A DNA stretch of 64,000 nucleotides from CAISKJ01 sp046351555 (GTDB lineage: Bacteria > Myxococcota_A > Polyangia > Polyangiales > Ga0077539). The stretch covers positions 124,001 through 188,000 of the forward strand of contig JAXLYI010000007.1 in NCBI GenBank assembly GCA_046351555.1, given 5' to 3'. The position numbers were made by a program, and so were the translations under genes. Of the stretch, positions 8,877 to 17,311 are shown in pieces; position 1 is the stretch's first letter, and every line of letters starts with the position of its first letter. Under the pieces are notes generated by a model. It ran no database searches. It was not told the DNA's origin and saw only the letters and a program-made list of their open reading frames with translations.

Positions 8877-9413
8877 ATGATCGCCGAACTCCCCTTCGCC
8901 CCCGAGCTCGTCGAGCACGCCACCGGGCCGCTCGTCCACGTCCGCCTCGGCGCCGACGGGCACCCGGTGGGCGCGAGCGCCGCGCGCCGCCTCCGCGCCG
9001 ACCGCGAGCGCGTCTGGCGCGTCATCACCGACATCGACGGGATGGCCTCGCGCGTCCCGATGATCCAGCGGGTGCAGCGCGACCCGCGGCACATCACCGT
9101 GCACCTGCGCTTCGGCCTGTCGCTCTTCTCCGCCAACTTCGCCTTCAAGGTCGACCCGGTGGTCGACGAGGGCCGCTCGCTCGAGCTCCGCTACGTCGAG
9201 GGCGAGCCGCGCGACCTCACCATCCGCCACGAGCTCGTCAACGCCGCCGACCCGGCCCACGTGCTGCTCTACACCTCGGTGGGCTTCGACGTGTACTCCG
9301 TCGGGTTCCTGGCGAAGTTCTTCCTCAAGCACCACCCGGAGATCCGCTACGGGGTCTACCCCGGCGCCGCGCTGGCCCTGGTCGACTCGGTGCGCCGCGC
9401 GGTCGAGCGGTAG
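8877..9413 (+). CDS. SRPBCC/polyketide-cyclase-like protein
   Basis: A 178-residue protein. From residue ~40, RLRADRERVWRVITDIDGMASRVPMIQRV matches the START-like SRPBCC fold: an early strand, then VW-x-VITD and the helix before the ligand cavity. It continues with beta strands (HITVHLRFGLSLFSANFAFKVDPV) and a C-terminal helix (GAALALVDSVRRAVE). Members bind small hydrophobic ligands or act on lipids; the substrate here cannot be told. It is cytoplasmic, since no signal is visible. It is convergent with the minus-strand membrane protein, with only 3 bases between the stop codons. Confidence 0.75.
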   Translation: MIAELPFAPELVEHATGPLVHVRLGADGHPVGASAARRLRADRERVWRVITDIDGMASRVPMIQRVQRDPRHITVHLRFGLSLFSANFAFKVDPVVDEGRSLELRYVEGEPRDLTIRHELVNAADPAHVLLYTSVGFDVYSVGFLAKFFLKHHPEIRYGVYPGAALALVDSVRRAVER

Positions 9414-9416
9414 CGC

Positions 9417-10214
9417 TCACGCGCCGGGCGCGCGCCAGCGGCGGACGCGGGCGTAGCCGAGCGCGACGAGCCACGCGGCGGCGAAGATCCCCGTCGCCAG
9501 GCCCGGCACGACCAGCCGCGCGCGCACCACCTCCTCCGCCGACGCGCCGACCTGGAGCACGGGCGCGCCGGGCGCGACGCGGAGCCGGTGCCGCGCGGCC
9601 GCGTCGTGCACCGCGCGGTCGAAGGCGTCGGCGTCGAAGCGGGTGACGCGCGCGCCGAAGCGCGGGGCGGGGGTCGGCGCGCCGCACGACGGGCCCGCGC
9701 ACGCCGCCCACGCGGGGACGGGGTCGGCGGGCGTCCATGCCGGCGGCACGAGCGGGACGACCCGGTAGCTGCGCCCGGGCCCGCGGTGCCCGCTCTCGTA
9801 GGCGCGGCCGCCGAGCGCGGGGCGGGCGGTGGCGTCGAGGAAGGTGAAGACGCGCGCGTCACGGTGCGAAGGCGCCGCGGCGACGGGGATGTCGCCCGAT
9901 GGGCTCCAGAGCGCGAGCTCGCCGAGGCCGCCGAGGGCGCTCATCAGCCCCGCGGCGGCGATGGTCAGGAAGGCCGTGAAGGCGGGGCCCATGTCGTCGA
10001 GCTCGCCGCTGACGAGGAAGGCCATGCCCACGATCACCGCGACGAACATCGCGAGGATGGGCGACAGGAGCGCGGCGAGGCCGCAGACGACGACGTTCAC
10101 CGCGACGCCGAGGAGCAGGCGGCCGGCGGTCGCGAGCTGCGAGCGGGGCGGCGCGGGCGCGGCGGGCGCGGCGGGCGTGCGGAAGGGCGACGCGGGGGCG
10201 CGGCGGGGGCTCAT
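9417..10214 (-). CDS. Multi-pass membrane protein of unknown function
   Basis: A 265-residue protein starting at the ATG at 10214. A Pro/Ala N-terminus is followed by hydrophobic segments at residues ~30-75 (GVAVNVVVCGLAALLSPILAMFVAVIVGMAFLV) and ~85-105 (AFLTIAAAGLMSALGG). A polar domain of ~120 residues follows, then a last helix (LATGIFAAAWLVALGY) and a basic tail. The polar part contains WAACAGPSCG, a possible disulfide. The family is not recognised. It follows the TOPRIM-like gene by 55 bases on the same strand and may share its transcript, but its high-GC composition looks native. Confidence 0.6.
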   Translation of the reverse strand: MSPRRAPASPFRTPAAPAAPAPPRSQLATAGRLLLGVAVNVVVCGLAALLSPILAMFVAVIVGMAFLVSGELDDMGPAFTAFLTIAAAGLMSALGGLGELALWSPSGDIPVAAAPSHRDARVFTFLDATARPALGGRAYESGHRGPGRSYRVVPLVPPAWTPADPVPAWAACAGPSCGAPTPAPRFGARVTRFDADAFDRAVHDAAARHRLRVAPGAPVLQVGASAEEVVRARLVVPGLATGIFAAAWLVALGYARVRRWRAPGA

Positions 10215-10269
10215 CGCGCAGGAGGATGCACCCGGGCGGCGGCGAGCGGGAGTGGGGGGCGACGGGGGG

Positions 10270-11043
10270 CTACGCGGATCCGTATGCGCTCGCGACGCGC
10301 GCCTTGAGTTCGTCGAGAAATGCGGTGAGACCGACGGCGACGCCCCGCGCCCGGAGCAGGTCGAGGTCGACCTCCACGAAGAGAGCGCGCCGACGCTCGT
10401 GATCCTCGCAGACTTCACGCAGCGCCCGCTTGGCGTCCTTCGAGTCGGTCTCGCGCTTCGAGGTCAGCCGTTCGCCCTGCAAGCAGGGGTCGAAGCCGAG
10501 GCGTGTACTCGTTCGAGCATGGGCCTCGCGCTCGGCGTCCGAGGCGGGCGCGAAGGCGGCGAGCACCCACGCTTCGTGCTCGGGCGATGCGACGCCGATG
10601 GCGATGTCCGCGTCCGTCTTCGGGCGTCGGTTGGCGCGGGCCTCCGCGTCGAGCCACGCCAGCCACTCTTCGCGCGCCGTCTCGAGGCTCTCCCGCCAGC
10701 CGGCGACGCCGTCGTCGTCGTGCGCCCACACCACGCGGACGGCCTCGCCCGGCGGCAGCACGTCCGGGGTGCTCAAAAGGCGCGTCAGGCGCGTCGCCGC
10801 CCGTCGCCCCAGGTGCATGCCGAGCCCTTGCACCCGCGGGATGCCGCGCCGGTCGCACAGCTTGCCGACGTCGTGCCACGACAGGAAGCGGCGACCATGC
10901 TCGAACAGCCACCACGCGGGGGTCGGCTGCTCGATCGCCTCCAGCCCGCTCATCCAGGGGTGAGCCTCGTGCAGCACGCGCAGCGTCAAGGCGATGAGGT
11001 CGTCGTCGTCGCCCTCTCCTTCGCACACGAGCAGGAGCTTCAC
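10270..11043 (-). CDS. TOPRIM/DUF4276-like putative nuclease, partner of the AAA ATPase
   Basis: A 257-residue protein starting with GTG at 11043, which overlaps the ATPase TGA (GTGA). It opens MKLLLVCEGEGDDDDL: a beta strand, a Glu and an acidic cluster, as in TOPRIM proteins. Later it has VVWAHDDDG (residues ~105-112) and PEHEAW (154-159), which resembles the conserved HE-x-EAWL segment of DUF4276 proteins. These acidic residues would bind the metal for cleavage. In known anti-phage systems a small TOPRIM-like effector is encoded beside an ABC-type ATPase (AriB with AriA in PARIS; RloB-type proteins in AbiL). Base composition is less GC-rich than the neighbours. A defence role is inference; nuclease activity is untested. 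Confidence 0.65.
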   Translation of the reverse strand: MKLLLVCEGEGDDDDLIALTLRVLHEAHPWMSGLEAIEQPTPAWWLFEHGRRFLSWHDVGKLCDRRGIPRVQGLGMHLGRRAATRLTRLLSTPDVLPPGEAVRVVWAHDDDGVAGWRESLETAREEWLAWLDAEARANRRPKTDADIAIGVASPEHEAWVLAAFAPASDAEREAHARTSTRLGFDPCLQGERLTSKRETDSKDAKRALREVCEDHERRRALFVEVDLDLLRARGVAVGLTAFLDELKARVASAYGSA

Positions 11044-12185
11044 GCCGCGCGCCCCTGCTTCGCGCGGAGCCAGTCCTCGAGGCCGGAGGTCCAGAGCTCG
11101 CCGGGCTTTACGAGCAACTTCCACTGTTCGAACTCGGGGTGGTCGTGGAGCGCGGCGCACAGGACGCTGCCGTCGTCCGCGAGCGTGGTGAGCCGCACCT
11201 CTTCGTGATCCAGCGCGTCGAGGAGGAAGGGGGAGTGGCTCGTCGCGATGATCTGGAGCTCGGGGTCGGTCGCCATCACCTCGCGCAGCAGGGCGACGAG
11301 GTCCTGCTGGGCCTTCGGGTGGAGCGCCCGGTCGAGGTCGTCGAGGAGGAGGAGCTGCGGGGGCTCGACGGATCGAAGCACGGTCATCAAGCCGACCGCG
11401 AGCGCGGTCCCTTCGCCCGCCATCGACAAGGGGATGTCGTCCCCGCCCGTCATGTCGACGACGAGGCTGTGCCCCCAATAGCTCCGCTTGTCGGGGACGC
11501 GCACGCTCTTGCCGTTGAACTCGATCACCTGCGTCTCGTCCCGCTCGACCTGCGCCCGCACCGCGCGAATCCGCCGGAGCGAGGGGATCACCCGCCGCAC
11601 GTCCGCGACGATCCGCTCGCTCACGTCTGGCCTGCGAGACGCGAGATCAGCGATCACCGATGCCAGCCCTTCTCCAGCCGAGGACACGAGCGGGACGGCG
11701 TCTTCGGAGTACGAGGGCGCGGCGAGGCGGCTCGCGTCGAGGCGGAGCCGGAGCACCTGTGGGAGTGATGCCTTGAACGTGTTGAACGCGGCCCCCAGGT
11801 TGGTCACGAAGCCGAAAGACCCGCTCTCCTCGAGCGTCTTCTCTACGCCGCCACACCGCCCGCGCGTGACCCCCACGACGCTCCCTGGCCCGGCGGAGGA
11901 AACCTGCCGGTACCGGACGTCAAAGTAATCCGGCGGATCACCGCCCTCGATCTCTACCCCGAGCGCGGTGGAACGAACCGCTTCAGCACGGCGCGCGCGA
12001 TCACGCGTCCACGCCCGCGCGGCCACGTCTCCCCCCGTTTGCGCGACCAGCAGCGCGAGCTCGATCCCTTCGAGCATGCTCGTCTTGCCTGACCCGTTGG
12101 GCCCCACGAACACCGTGAGCGGCGCCAGCTCCACGGAGACCTTCCGCAGCGCGCGAAACTCCTCGAACCACGCCCTCTGGATCAT
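11040..12185 (-). CDS. ABC/RecF-type AAA ATPase of a putative defence pair
   Basis: A 381-residue protein. It begins MIQRAWFEEFRALRKVSVEL, the typical N-terminal strand of AAA15/AAA21 ATPases. Walker A is GPNGSGKTS (28-36), the signature-like region is LSMAGEGTALAVGLM, Walker B is LLLLDDLD (278-285) followed by LHPKAQ, and the H-loop is TSHSP (~316). There is no long coiled coil, so it is not SMC or RecN. It lies downstream of TrpF by 33 bases and overlaps the TOPRIM-like gene. Hand counts show 19 and 24 A/T per 60 bases at 11641 and 11761, against 8 per 60 at 12961, which suggests acquired DNA. It likely senses or assembles with its partner to control the effector; that is inferred from PARIS/AbiL-type systems. 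Confidence 0.8.
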   Translation of the reverse strand: MIQRAWFEEFRALRKVSVELAPLTVFVGPNGSGKTSMLEGIELALLVAQTGGDVAARAWTRDRARRAEAVRSTALGVEIEGGDPPDYFDVRYRQVSSAGPGSVVGVTRGRCGGVEKTLEESGSFGFVTNLGAAFNTFKASLPQVLRLRLDASRLAAPSYSEDAVPLVSSAGEGLASVIADLASRRPDVSERIVADVRRVIPSLRRIRAVRAQVERDETQVIEFNGKSVRVPDKRSYWGHSLVVDMTGGDDIPLSMAGEGTALAVGLMTVLRSVEPPQLLLLDDLDRALHPKAQQDLVALLREVMATDPELQIIATSHSPFLLDALDHEEVRLTTLADDGSVLCAALHDHPEFEQWKLLVKPGELWTSGLEDWLRAKQGRAA

Positions 12186-12218
12186 CGCGTCGCTTCTATC
12201 GGGCGGGGGGACGCGCTG

Positions 12219-12890
12219 TCAACGCGGGGGCTCCCCGCGCACCGCGGCGACGAACGCGCGCAGCTTCGCCGCGTCGAGGCGGCCGTCGGTCCGCACGCCG
12301 GAGCACACGTCGAGCCCGAAGGGCCGCACCGCCCGCACCGCCTCCGCGACGTTGTCCGCGCGCAATCCCCCCGCGAGGAACACCGGCCGCCCGCACGCCT
12401 CGACCACGCGTCGGCTCACCGACCAGTCGTGGACGCGCCCCGTCCCGCCGAGCTCCTTCACCGCGAGCCCGGGGCGCCCCGAGTCGAGCAGCACCGCGTC
12501 GACGTGCGGCGCCACCCGGCACGCCTCCTCGACCGCGCCCTCGTCGACCACGTGAACCACCTGGACGATCTTCACGGCGGGGAGCGCGCGGCGCAGGGCC
12601 TCGTACGTCGCGGGCGCGACCGCGTCGACGAGCTGGACGACCCCGGCGCGGCAGCGGGCGACGTGCGCGACGACGGCGTCGGGCGCGGTCTCGCTGGTGA
12701 GGAGGAAGGCGGCGACGGGCGGCGGGACGCGCGCGGCGATGGCCGCGATGAGCGCGTCGTCGATGGGCCCGGGGCCCGAGGGCATCGCGCCGACGAGCCC
12801 GAGTGCGGAGGCGCCCGCGTCGACGGCGAGGCGCGCCTCCTCCACCGAGGCGATGCAGCAGACCTTGAGGCGAGGGAGCGCGGCGGACAT
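12219..12890 (-). CDS. trpF: Phosphoribosylanthranilate isomerase homologue (TrpF-like)
   Basis: A 223-residue (beta/alpha)8 protein of normal TrpF length. LKVCCIAS aligns with the family KICGIT strand and keeps the catalytic Cys. VDAVLLDS keeps the general-acid Asp. LGGTGRVHDW and VFLAGGL..DNV form the phosphate-binding loops, and FGLDVCSGVRTDG ends the barrel. Canonical TrpF has Gly after the Cys, where this protein has a second Cys. No other tryptophan genes are nearby, so it may be the sole TrpF or a divergent paralogue. The start is the ATG at 12890. Confidence 0.85.
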   Translation of the reverse strand: MSAALPRLKVCCIASVEEARLAVDAGASALGLVGAMPSGPGPIDDALIAAIAARVPPPVAAFLLTSETAPDAVVAHVARCRAGVVQLVDAVAPATYEALRRALPAVKIVQVVHVVDEGAVEEACRVAPHVDAVLLDSGRPGLAVKELGGTGRVHDWSVSRRVVEACGRPVFLAGGLRADNVAEAVRAVRPFGLDVCSGVRTDGRLDAAKLRAFVAAVRGEPPR

Positions 12891-12940
12891 CGGCGGACGC
12901 TGCCACGGCGGACGGCGGCGCCGCAACGGAGGCGCGCGGT

Positions 12941-13819
12941 TCAGCGCTTGCGGCGGGCGGCGGCGCTGCGGGGCTTCGTCGCGGCGCCCCCCTTGGGCGC
13001 GGCGGGCGGGACGGACGCGCCGGGCTTCGGCGTCGCCGCCACCACGGGCTCACCCGCGGCGGGCGCCTCGCCGTCGTTGGCGGGCTCCGCGTCCGTCTCC
13101 TCGTCGTCCTCGCCCTTCGCGGTGGCGCGGAAGGCGGTGCCGCGCAGGCCCGCGACGAGCTCGGGCTTCCCGGCGAGGCGCGCGAGGCTCACGGTGAGCT
13201 GCGCGGCGGTGACCATCGCGTCGGTGAGGGCGGCGCTCGCCTGATCCTTCGCGGCCTGGGAGGCGCGGGCCTCCTGGGTCTCGCGGGTGACGTCGGCGCG
13301 CGCGGCGGCGAGCGCGGCGAGGCCGCCTTCGAGCAGCTCGGCCCACGCCTCGGCCGACACCGGCGCGACGCCGACGAGCGCGGGCTTCGGCAGCGGGCCC
13401 TTGCGCAGCGCGCCCGCCACGTCGAGGGCGACGCGCTCCACCTGCGCGGCTTCGCGCGGCACCTCCGCGGGGAACCCCAGCGCCTTCACCTGCCCGTCGC
13501 CGTAGAGCGCCGCCGTGGTGCGGCGGAGGTCGACGAGCGCGCCGCGCACCCTCTCCGCGGCCTCGTCGCGGGCCGCGCGGGGGGCGTGGTCGTCGGCGAG
13601 CTCCGCGGTGTGGGCGGCGTCGGCGGCGGCGGCGTTCGTGAGCGCGACGTCGACGTCGTCGTGCGCCACCTGGAGGAGCGCCCGCGCGCCGAGGACGGCC
13701 GCGCCGTGTCGCGCCGCCTTCGCCTGGAGCGCGTCGGCGATCGCGTCGCCGTGCGTGTGGATCGCCTCCTTGATCTGCTCGGCCTGCTTCTGCTTCAACG
13801 TGATGACCTTCGACGCCAT
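12941..13819 (-). CDS. Helical protein with Pro/Ala/Lys-rich tail, function unknown
   Basis: A 292-residue protein, MASKVITLKQKQ..., starting at the ATG at 13819. It is almost wholly predicted helix up to ~residue 225, with heptad-like Ala/Leu spacing and many charged residues. It then becomes an acidic then basic low-complexity tail (KGEDDEETDAE ... KPRSAAARRKR). No signal or membrane segment is visible. The frame stays open upstream through the 42-bp repeats, where it would read a 14-residue repeat. I end the gene at this Met because the upstream region is open in several frames on both strands and so looks non-coding. Confidence 0.6.
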   Translation of the reverse strand: MASKVITLKQKQAEQIKEAIHTHGDAIADALQAKAARHGAAVLGARALLQVAHDDVDVALTNAAAADAAHTAELADDHAPRAARDEAAERVRGALVDLRRTTAALYGDGQVKALGFPAEVPREAAQVERVALDVAGALRKGPLPKPALVGVAPVSAEAWAELLEGGLAALAAARADVTRETQEARASQAAKDQASAALTDAMVTAAQLTVSLARLAGKPELVAGLRGTAFRATAKGEDDEETDAEPANDGEAPAAGEPVVAATPKPGASVPPAAPKGGAATKPRSAAARRKR

Positions 13820-13927
13820 ACGGGCTCGCAACCTCTCCGCGCGACCTGCGCACCTCCCGTGATGCGCCCGCGCCGGGGCAACGCGCAACGGTCGAGGCGT
13901 CCGTTCCAGAAGCCGGACAGCGCGCCG

Positions 13928-14120
13928 CGAACGCGACGTGTCGACGACGTCCCGCGCCCCCGGCGGCCGCGAACGCGACGTGTCGGCGACGTCTCGCGTC
14001 CCCGGCGGCCGCGAACGCGACGTGTCGGCGACGTCCCGCGTCCCCGGCGGCCGCGAACGCGACGTGTCGGCGACGTCCCGCGTCCCCGGCGGCTGCGGGG
14101 ACGACGCGTCGGCGACGTCC
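13928..14120. repeat. 42-bp tandem repeat, four copies plus degenerate fifth
   Basis: Copies start at 13928, 13970, 14012 and 14054, each 42 bases long and differing by only a few substitutions. A decayed copy begins at 14096. Each unit contains GACGT...ACGTC arms around GTCGGCG, so every copy could fold as a small hairpin. There are no variable spacers, so it is not CRISPR. It lies between divergent genes starting at 13819 (minus) and 14274 (plus). Confidence 0.92.
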
Positions 14121-14122
14121 GC

Positions 14123-14164
14123 CGCCCGTCGCCCGTCGCCCACCGCCCGTCACCCGTCGCCCGC
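14123..14164. repeat. 7-bp tandem repeat (CGCCCGT, six units)
   Basis: Six units of consensus CGCCCGT run from 14123 to 14164, with single changes in units 3, 5 and 6. They directly follow the decayed end of the 42-bp array. Together with it they make a two-class repeat block in the only intergenic gap above 300 bases. Confidence 0.9.
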
Positions 14165-14273
14165 CGGGGCGCCCTCAACCTTCCAGCACGCTGGCGGCAA
14201 ACCGCGGCGCGTGAGCACCCGGGCCCGACCGCCCGTCGTCGGAACCTCCGCCCGCGAGCCGACACGAAGCGTC

Positions 14274-16277
14274 ATGGATTCGGACACGGACGCTGGCGCC
14301 GCGCGCGGGGCCCCCTACCGAACGGCGCCCGACGCGCCGCCCGACGCGCCGCCCGCGCCCGCCGGCCCTGGCCCGCGGCGCCGCGCGGGACTCGCGGCGC
14401 TGGGCGCGCTCCTGGCGAGCGCGCACGTGCCCGCCGACCCGCTGGGCCCCGACGCGCTCGCGGACGACCGCGGCGTCCGCGCGGCGGTGGTGGGCGGCGA
14501 CGACGGCTCCCCCGAGCGGCCGCTCTACGTCGCGGCGAACGACGGGTCGCTCTGGCGCGTGGCGCCCGCGCAGCCCCGCGGCGAAACCGAGTGGCGGATC
14601 AAGCCGCGGCGGATCCTCACCGACCTGCGGGCGCGCGGGCTGGCCGTCGGCGCCGGGCGGCTCTGGGTGCTCGACGCGCGCGGGCAGGTGTGGTCGCGGC
14701 CCGACGACGCGTTCGACGGCCGCCTCGAGGAGCCGCACTTCGAAGACCTCGGCCCGGTTCGCCACCTCACGGCGATGCGCTACGTCGCGTGCCTCGACCC
14801 CTGCGCGTGCCTGCCCAACGTCGGCTGCGGCTACGGGTGCTTCCCGCAGGACATGACCGCGCTCGTGCTGACCGACGTCGCGGGGAGGGTCCACCTCCAG
14901 GGCGCCGACCCGTCCCGCCCCTTCGCCCGCGCGCGCGTCGACATCCCCGCGACCGTGCGCCGCGTCTCCGCCGCGTGGAACTGGGCTTGCGCCGTCGACC
15001 ACGCCGGCGCGGTGTGGTGCTTCGCGCACCCGCTCCGCGACCCCATCGGGCTCCGCGCGCGGGGCGCGTCCTGGTTCGCGCCACGACCGGCCGCGGCGCG
15101 CGAGGGGGCGGCGCCGGCCGAGCGCGTCCCGCTCCCGGAGGCCGCGTCGCACGTCTGGGTGTCGCGTGACCGCGCGTGCGCCGCGCTGCGGTCGGGGCGC
15201 GTGTGGTGCTGGCGCCACGACGCGGACGCGCACTACTGCGGCGCCCCCGCGCCCCTGTTCGAACCGCCGCGCCTCACAGAGGGCCGCGGCGCCGTCGAGG
15301 CCGCGCTCCCCGTCCGCGCGGCGATGCCGTGGGAGGCTCCCGCCGACGTGGTCGACCCCTTTGACAGCGAGCGCGCCAACCTCCGCGACGCCGCCGACGC
15401 GGTCGCGGTCTTCTCCGCCACGGACGCCGTCGCGTACGCGTGCTGGGCGGGCCGGGGCCGCCTCCGGTGCACGGGCGCGTGGCGCGGCGACGGCACCCGC
15501 GTGCGGGCGACCGAGCCGCGGCGCGTCCGCGTCGACGCGCCGGTGCGCTCGATGATCGTCCAGCAGGACCGGGCGTGCGCGCTCGACGGGCGCGGCGCGG
15601 CGTGGTGCTGGGGGCGCTTCGGCCCACACGACGCCGACGTGCTCACCGCGCCGACGCGCGTCGCGTCCCCCGAACCCGTCGACCGGCTCGTGCGCCTGGG
15701 GGGGCAGGCGGGGCGGATCTGCGGGCTGCGGCGCGGTCGCGCGCTCGTGTGCTGGGGGCTCGACGCCGCGCGGACCCTGCAAGGCCGTGAGCGCGTCGAC
15801 GTGCGCGGCCTCCTCGACGCGAGGCTCGACGACGACGTCCTGCGGGAGGTCCGGCTGCCGCGTTCGGGGTGGCGCGCCTTCGACGCGCGGGGCGAGCTGC
15901 GCCCGCCCGGCGCGCCCCCGCTGCTCGAGTTCGACGAGTCGATGCTCGCGTGCGTCGGCGAAGACGGCGTCATCCGGTGCGAAGGGTGGGGGATCGGCGT
16001 CGACCGGGTGCGCGCGGTCTCGGGCACCCGCTACGCCGGGTGCGCCGCGGGGGAGGACGGCGGCGTGACCTGCTGGGGCGCCGGGGAGGTCGAGGCGCAG
16101 CCCGGCTTCCGCGGGGCGCGGGGCGTCGCCTACGGCCCCGGCGTCGTCTGCGCGTGGGACGACGCGGGCGCGGCGTGGTGCGTGGGGGACGACCGCGCGT
16201 GCCAGCTCGGCGACGGCGCGTGCTCGGCGCCGGGCTGGGGCGAGGTGGTGTTGCCCGCGCGAGGGCAGAGCGAGTGA
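14274..16277 (+). CDS. RCC1-repeat-like protein
   Basis: A 667-residue protein made of repeating blocks with a C-x-x...G-x-V-x-CW core: ACAVDHAGAVWCF, ACAALRSGRVWCW, ACALDGRGAAWCWG, ICGLRRGRALVCWG, GCAAGEDGGVTCWG and VCAWDDAGAAWCVG. This is the signature of bacterial RCC1-type beta-propellers, often found in myxobacterial extracellular proteins. The N-terminus is Asp/Ala/Pro-rich, with a weak hydrophobic stretch (LAALGALLASAHVPA) that may be a signal or anchor. A Cys-rich insert is LDPCACLPNVGCGYGCF. Binding partner unknown. Convergent with the 16309 gene. Confidence 0.75.
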   Translation: MDSDTDAGAARGAPYRTAPDAPPDAPPAPAGPGPRRRAGLAALGALLASAHVPADPLGPDALADDRGVRAAVVGGDDGSPERPLYVAANDGSLWRVAPAQPRGETEWRIKPRRILTDLRARGLAVGAGRLWVLDARGQVWSRPDDAFDGRLEEPHFEDLGPVRHLTAMRYVACLDPCACLPNVGCGYGCFPQDMTALVLTDVAGRVHLQGADPSRPFARARVDIPATVRRVSAAWNWACAVDHAGAVWCFAHPLRDPIGLRARGASWFAPRPAAAREGAAPAERVPLPEAASHVWVSRDRACAALRSGRVWCWRHDADAHYCGAPAPLFEPPRLTEGRGAVEAALPVRAAMPWEAPADVVDPFDSERANLRDAADAVAVFSATDAVAYACWAGRGRLRCTGAWRGDGTRVRATEPRRVRVDAPVRSMIVQQDRACALDGRGAAWCWGRFGPHDADVLTAPTRVASPEPVDRLVRLGGQAGRICGLRRGRALVCWGLDAARTLQGRERVDVRGLLDARLDDDVLREVRLPRSGWRAFDARGELRPPGAPPLLEFDESMLACVGEDGVIRCEGWGIGVDRVRAVSGTRYAGCAAGEDGGVTCWGAGEVEAQPGFRGARGVAYGPGVVCAWDDAGAAWCVGDDRACQLGDGACSAPGWGEVVLPARGQSE

Positions 16278-16308
16278 GCGCGTCGTGACGAGGGCGCGCG
16301 GGCCCCGC

Positions 16309-17190
16309 TCACCCCCCAAGGTCGAAGCGCGCGTCGTCGGCGGCCTCGGTCGCGCGGCGGGCGTAGTCGAGCGACGTGAGGCTCGCGCGGAGGCGCGCGT
16401 CGATCGGCGCGCACATCGCGAAGGGCTCCCACGCCCACGGGGCGCCGCCGCGGCGGGCGCGGCCCTCGGCGATGCGCCACGCGGTGTCGCGGCGCGAGCG
16501 GGTACCAGCGGCGCGGCGGAGCGCGAGGAGGTCGCCCTCGCGGCGCGGGTCGAGCGGGCGGTACCAGGGGTGGTACATCCACGCGAGGTGGTAGTGGGCC
16601 GGCGTGGCGAGCATCGCGGCGAAGCCGAGGCGCTCGGCGGCGGCGAGGGTCATGTCGATGACGGGGCGGAGGAGCCCGAGGCCGGCGCGCTCCTGGCCCG
16701 GCATCGCGGGGGCGGCGCCGGGGTGGGGGTCGCGGATGGTGAGCCACGCGATGTCGATGACGTCGACCGGGCGTTCGAAGGCGACGTCGCCGAGCGCGTC
16801 GACGCGGCGGCGCGCGGCCACGAGCTCGCCGACCTCGCGCGAGGGGTCGCCGTCGAACACGGTGACGCGCTGGTGGAAGGGGTCGCGGAGGTCGAGGGCG
16901 ACGTCGACGCGGGCGAAGCCGCGCGCCTCGAGCAGGTCGAGGACGCCGTGGGCGCGCATCCCGCGGAGCACGCCCTCGCGGCTGTACACGTCGAGGAAGC
17001 GGGTGACGCCCGGCGTGAGGAGCGACGCCTCGGTGAGCGCGACCTCGCCGCCGCCGCGGTCCTCCTCGTCGAGGGCGCGGGCGCGGAGCACGCTGCGCAG
17101 GCGCGGCCGGCGCAGCGGGTGGCGCGCGAGGTACCAGAGGGCCCCGAGGGTGCCCTCGACCTGGCGGACGACGTCGTCGGGGGAGTCCAT
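16309..17190 (-). CDS. Conserved-looking protein of unknown function
   Basis: A 293-residue protein, MDSPDDVVRQVEGTLGALWYLARHP.... The sequence is a mixed alpha/beta soluble protein rich in Trp/His/Tyr near residues 205-235 (AHYHLAWMYHPWYRPLDPRREGD). It has no signal, no transmembrane helix and no recognised catalytic motif. G/C third-base bias across the whole length supports coding. It stands alone between convergent and divergent neighbours. I cannot assign a family. Confidence 0.6.
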   Translation of the reverse strand: MDSPDDVVRQVEGTLGALWYLARHPLRRPRLRSVLRARALDEEDRGGGEVALTEASLLTPGVTRFLDVYSREGVLRGMRAHGVLDLLEARGFARVDVALDLRDPFHQRVTVFDGDPSREVGELVAARRRVDALGDVAFERPVDVIDIAWLTIRDPHPGAAPAMPGQERAGLGLLRPVIDMTLAAAERLGFAAMLATPAHYHLAWMYHPWYRPLDPRREGDLLALRRAAGTRSRRDTAWRIAEGRARRGGAPWAWEPFAMCAPIDARLRASLTSLDYARRATEAADDARFDLGG

Positions 17191-17311
17191 GGGGGGGTAC
17201 GGTGGTGTCTAGGGCCGCGCGTCAGGATACACGAGGGGGGCGCCCGCACCGAAACCGTCTTCGCCGGCCGCGAAGGCACTCATGCGAGCTGCGCCGCGAT
17301 CCCCGGCGCGG

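Larger units (their letters stand above)
13820..14273. other. 454-base intergenic region, otherwise featureless
   Basis: Apart from the two tandem repeat arrays I see no gene, RNA or clear promoter here. The flanks (13820-13927 and 14165-14273) are GC-rich, with no SD or TANNNT close to the 14274 ATG. Apparent open frames on both strands are a product of the repeat lacking stop triplets. Confidence 0.6.

Noticed and set aside
9417..10418. Longer start (10418) for the membrane protein
   Set aside because: It would overlap the TOPRIM-like gene by 149 bases; the ATG at 10214 begins right before the first helix region.
13928..14120. CRISPR-like array
   Set aside because: The units are contiguous with no unique spacers, and no cas genes are nearby.
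13820..14143. N-terminal extension of the 12941 gene reading a 14-residue repeat (PPGTRDVADTSRSR)
   Set aside because: The 42-bp array is open in several frames on both strands, with no start signal upstream. The Met at 13819 is a better start.
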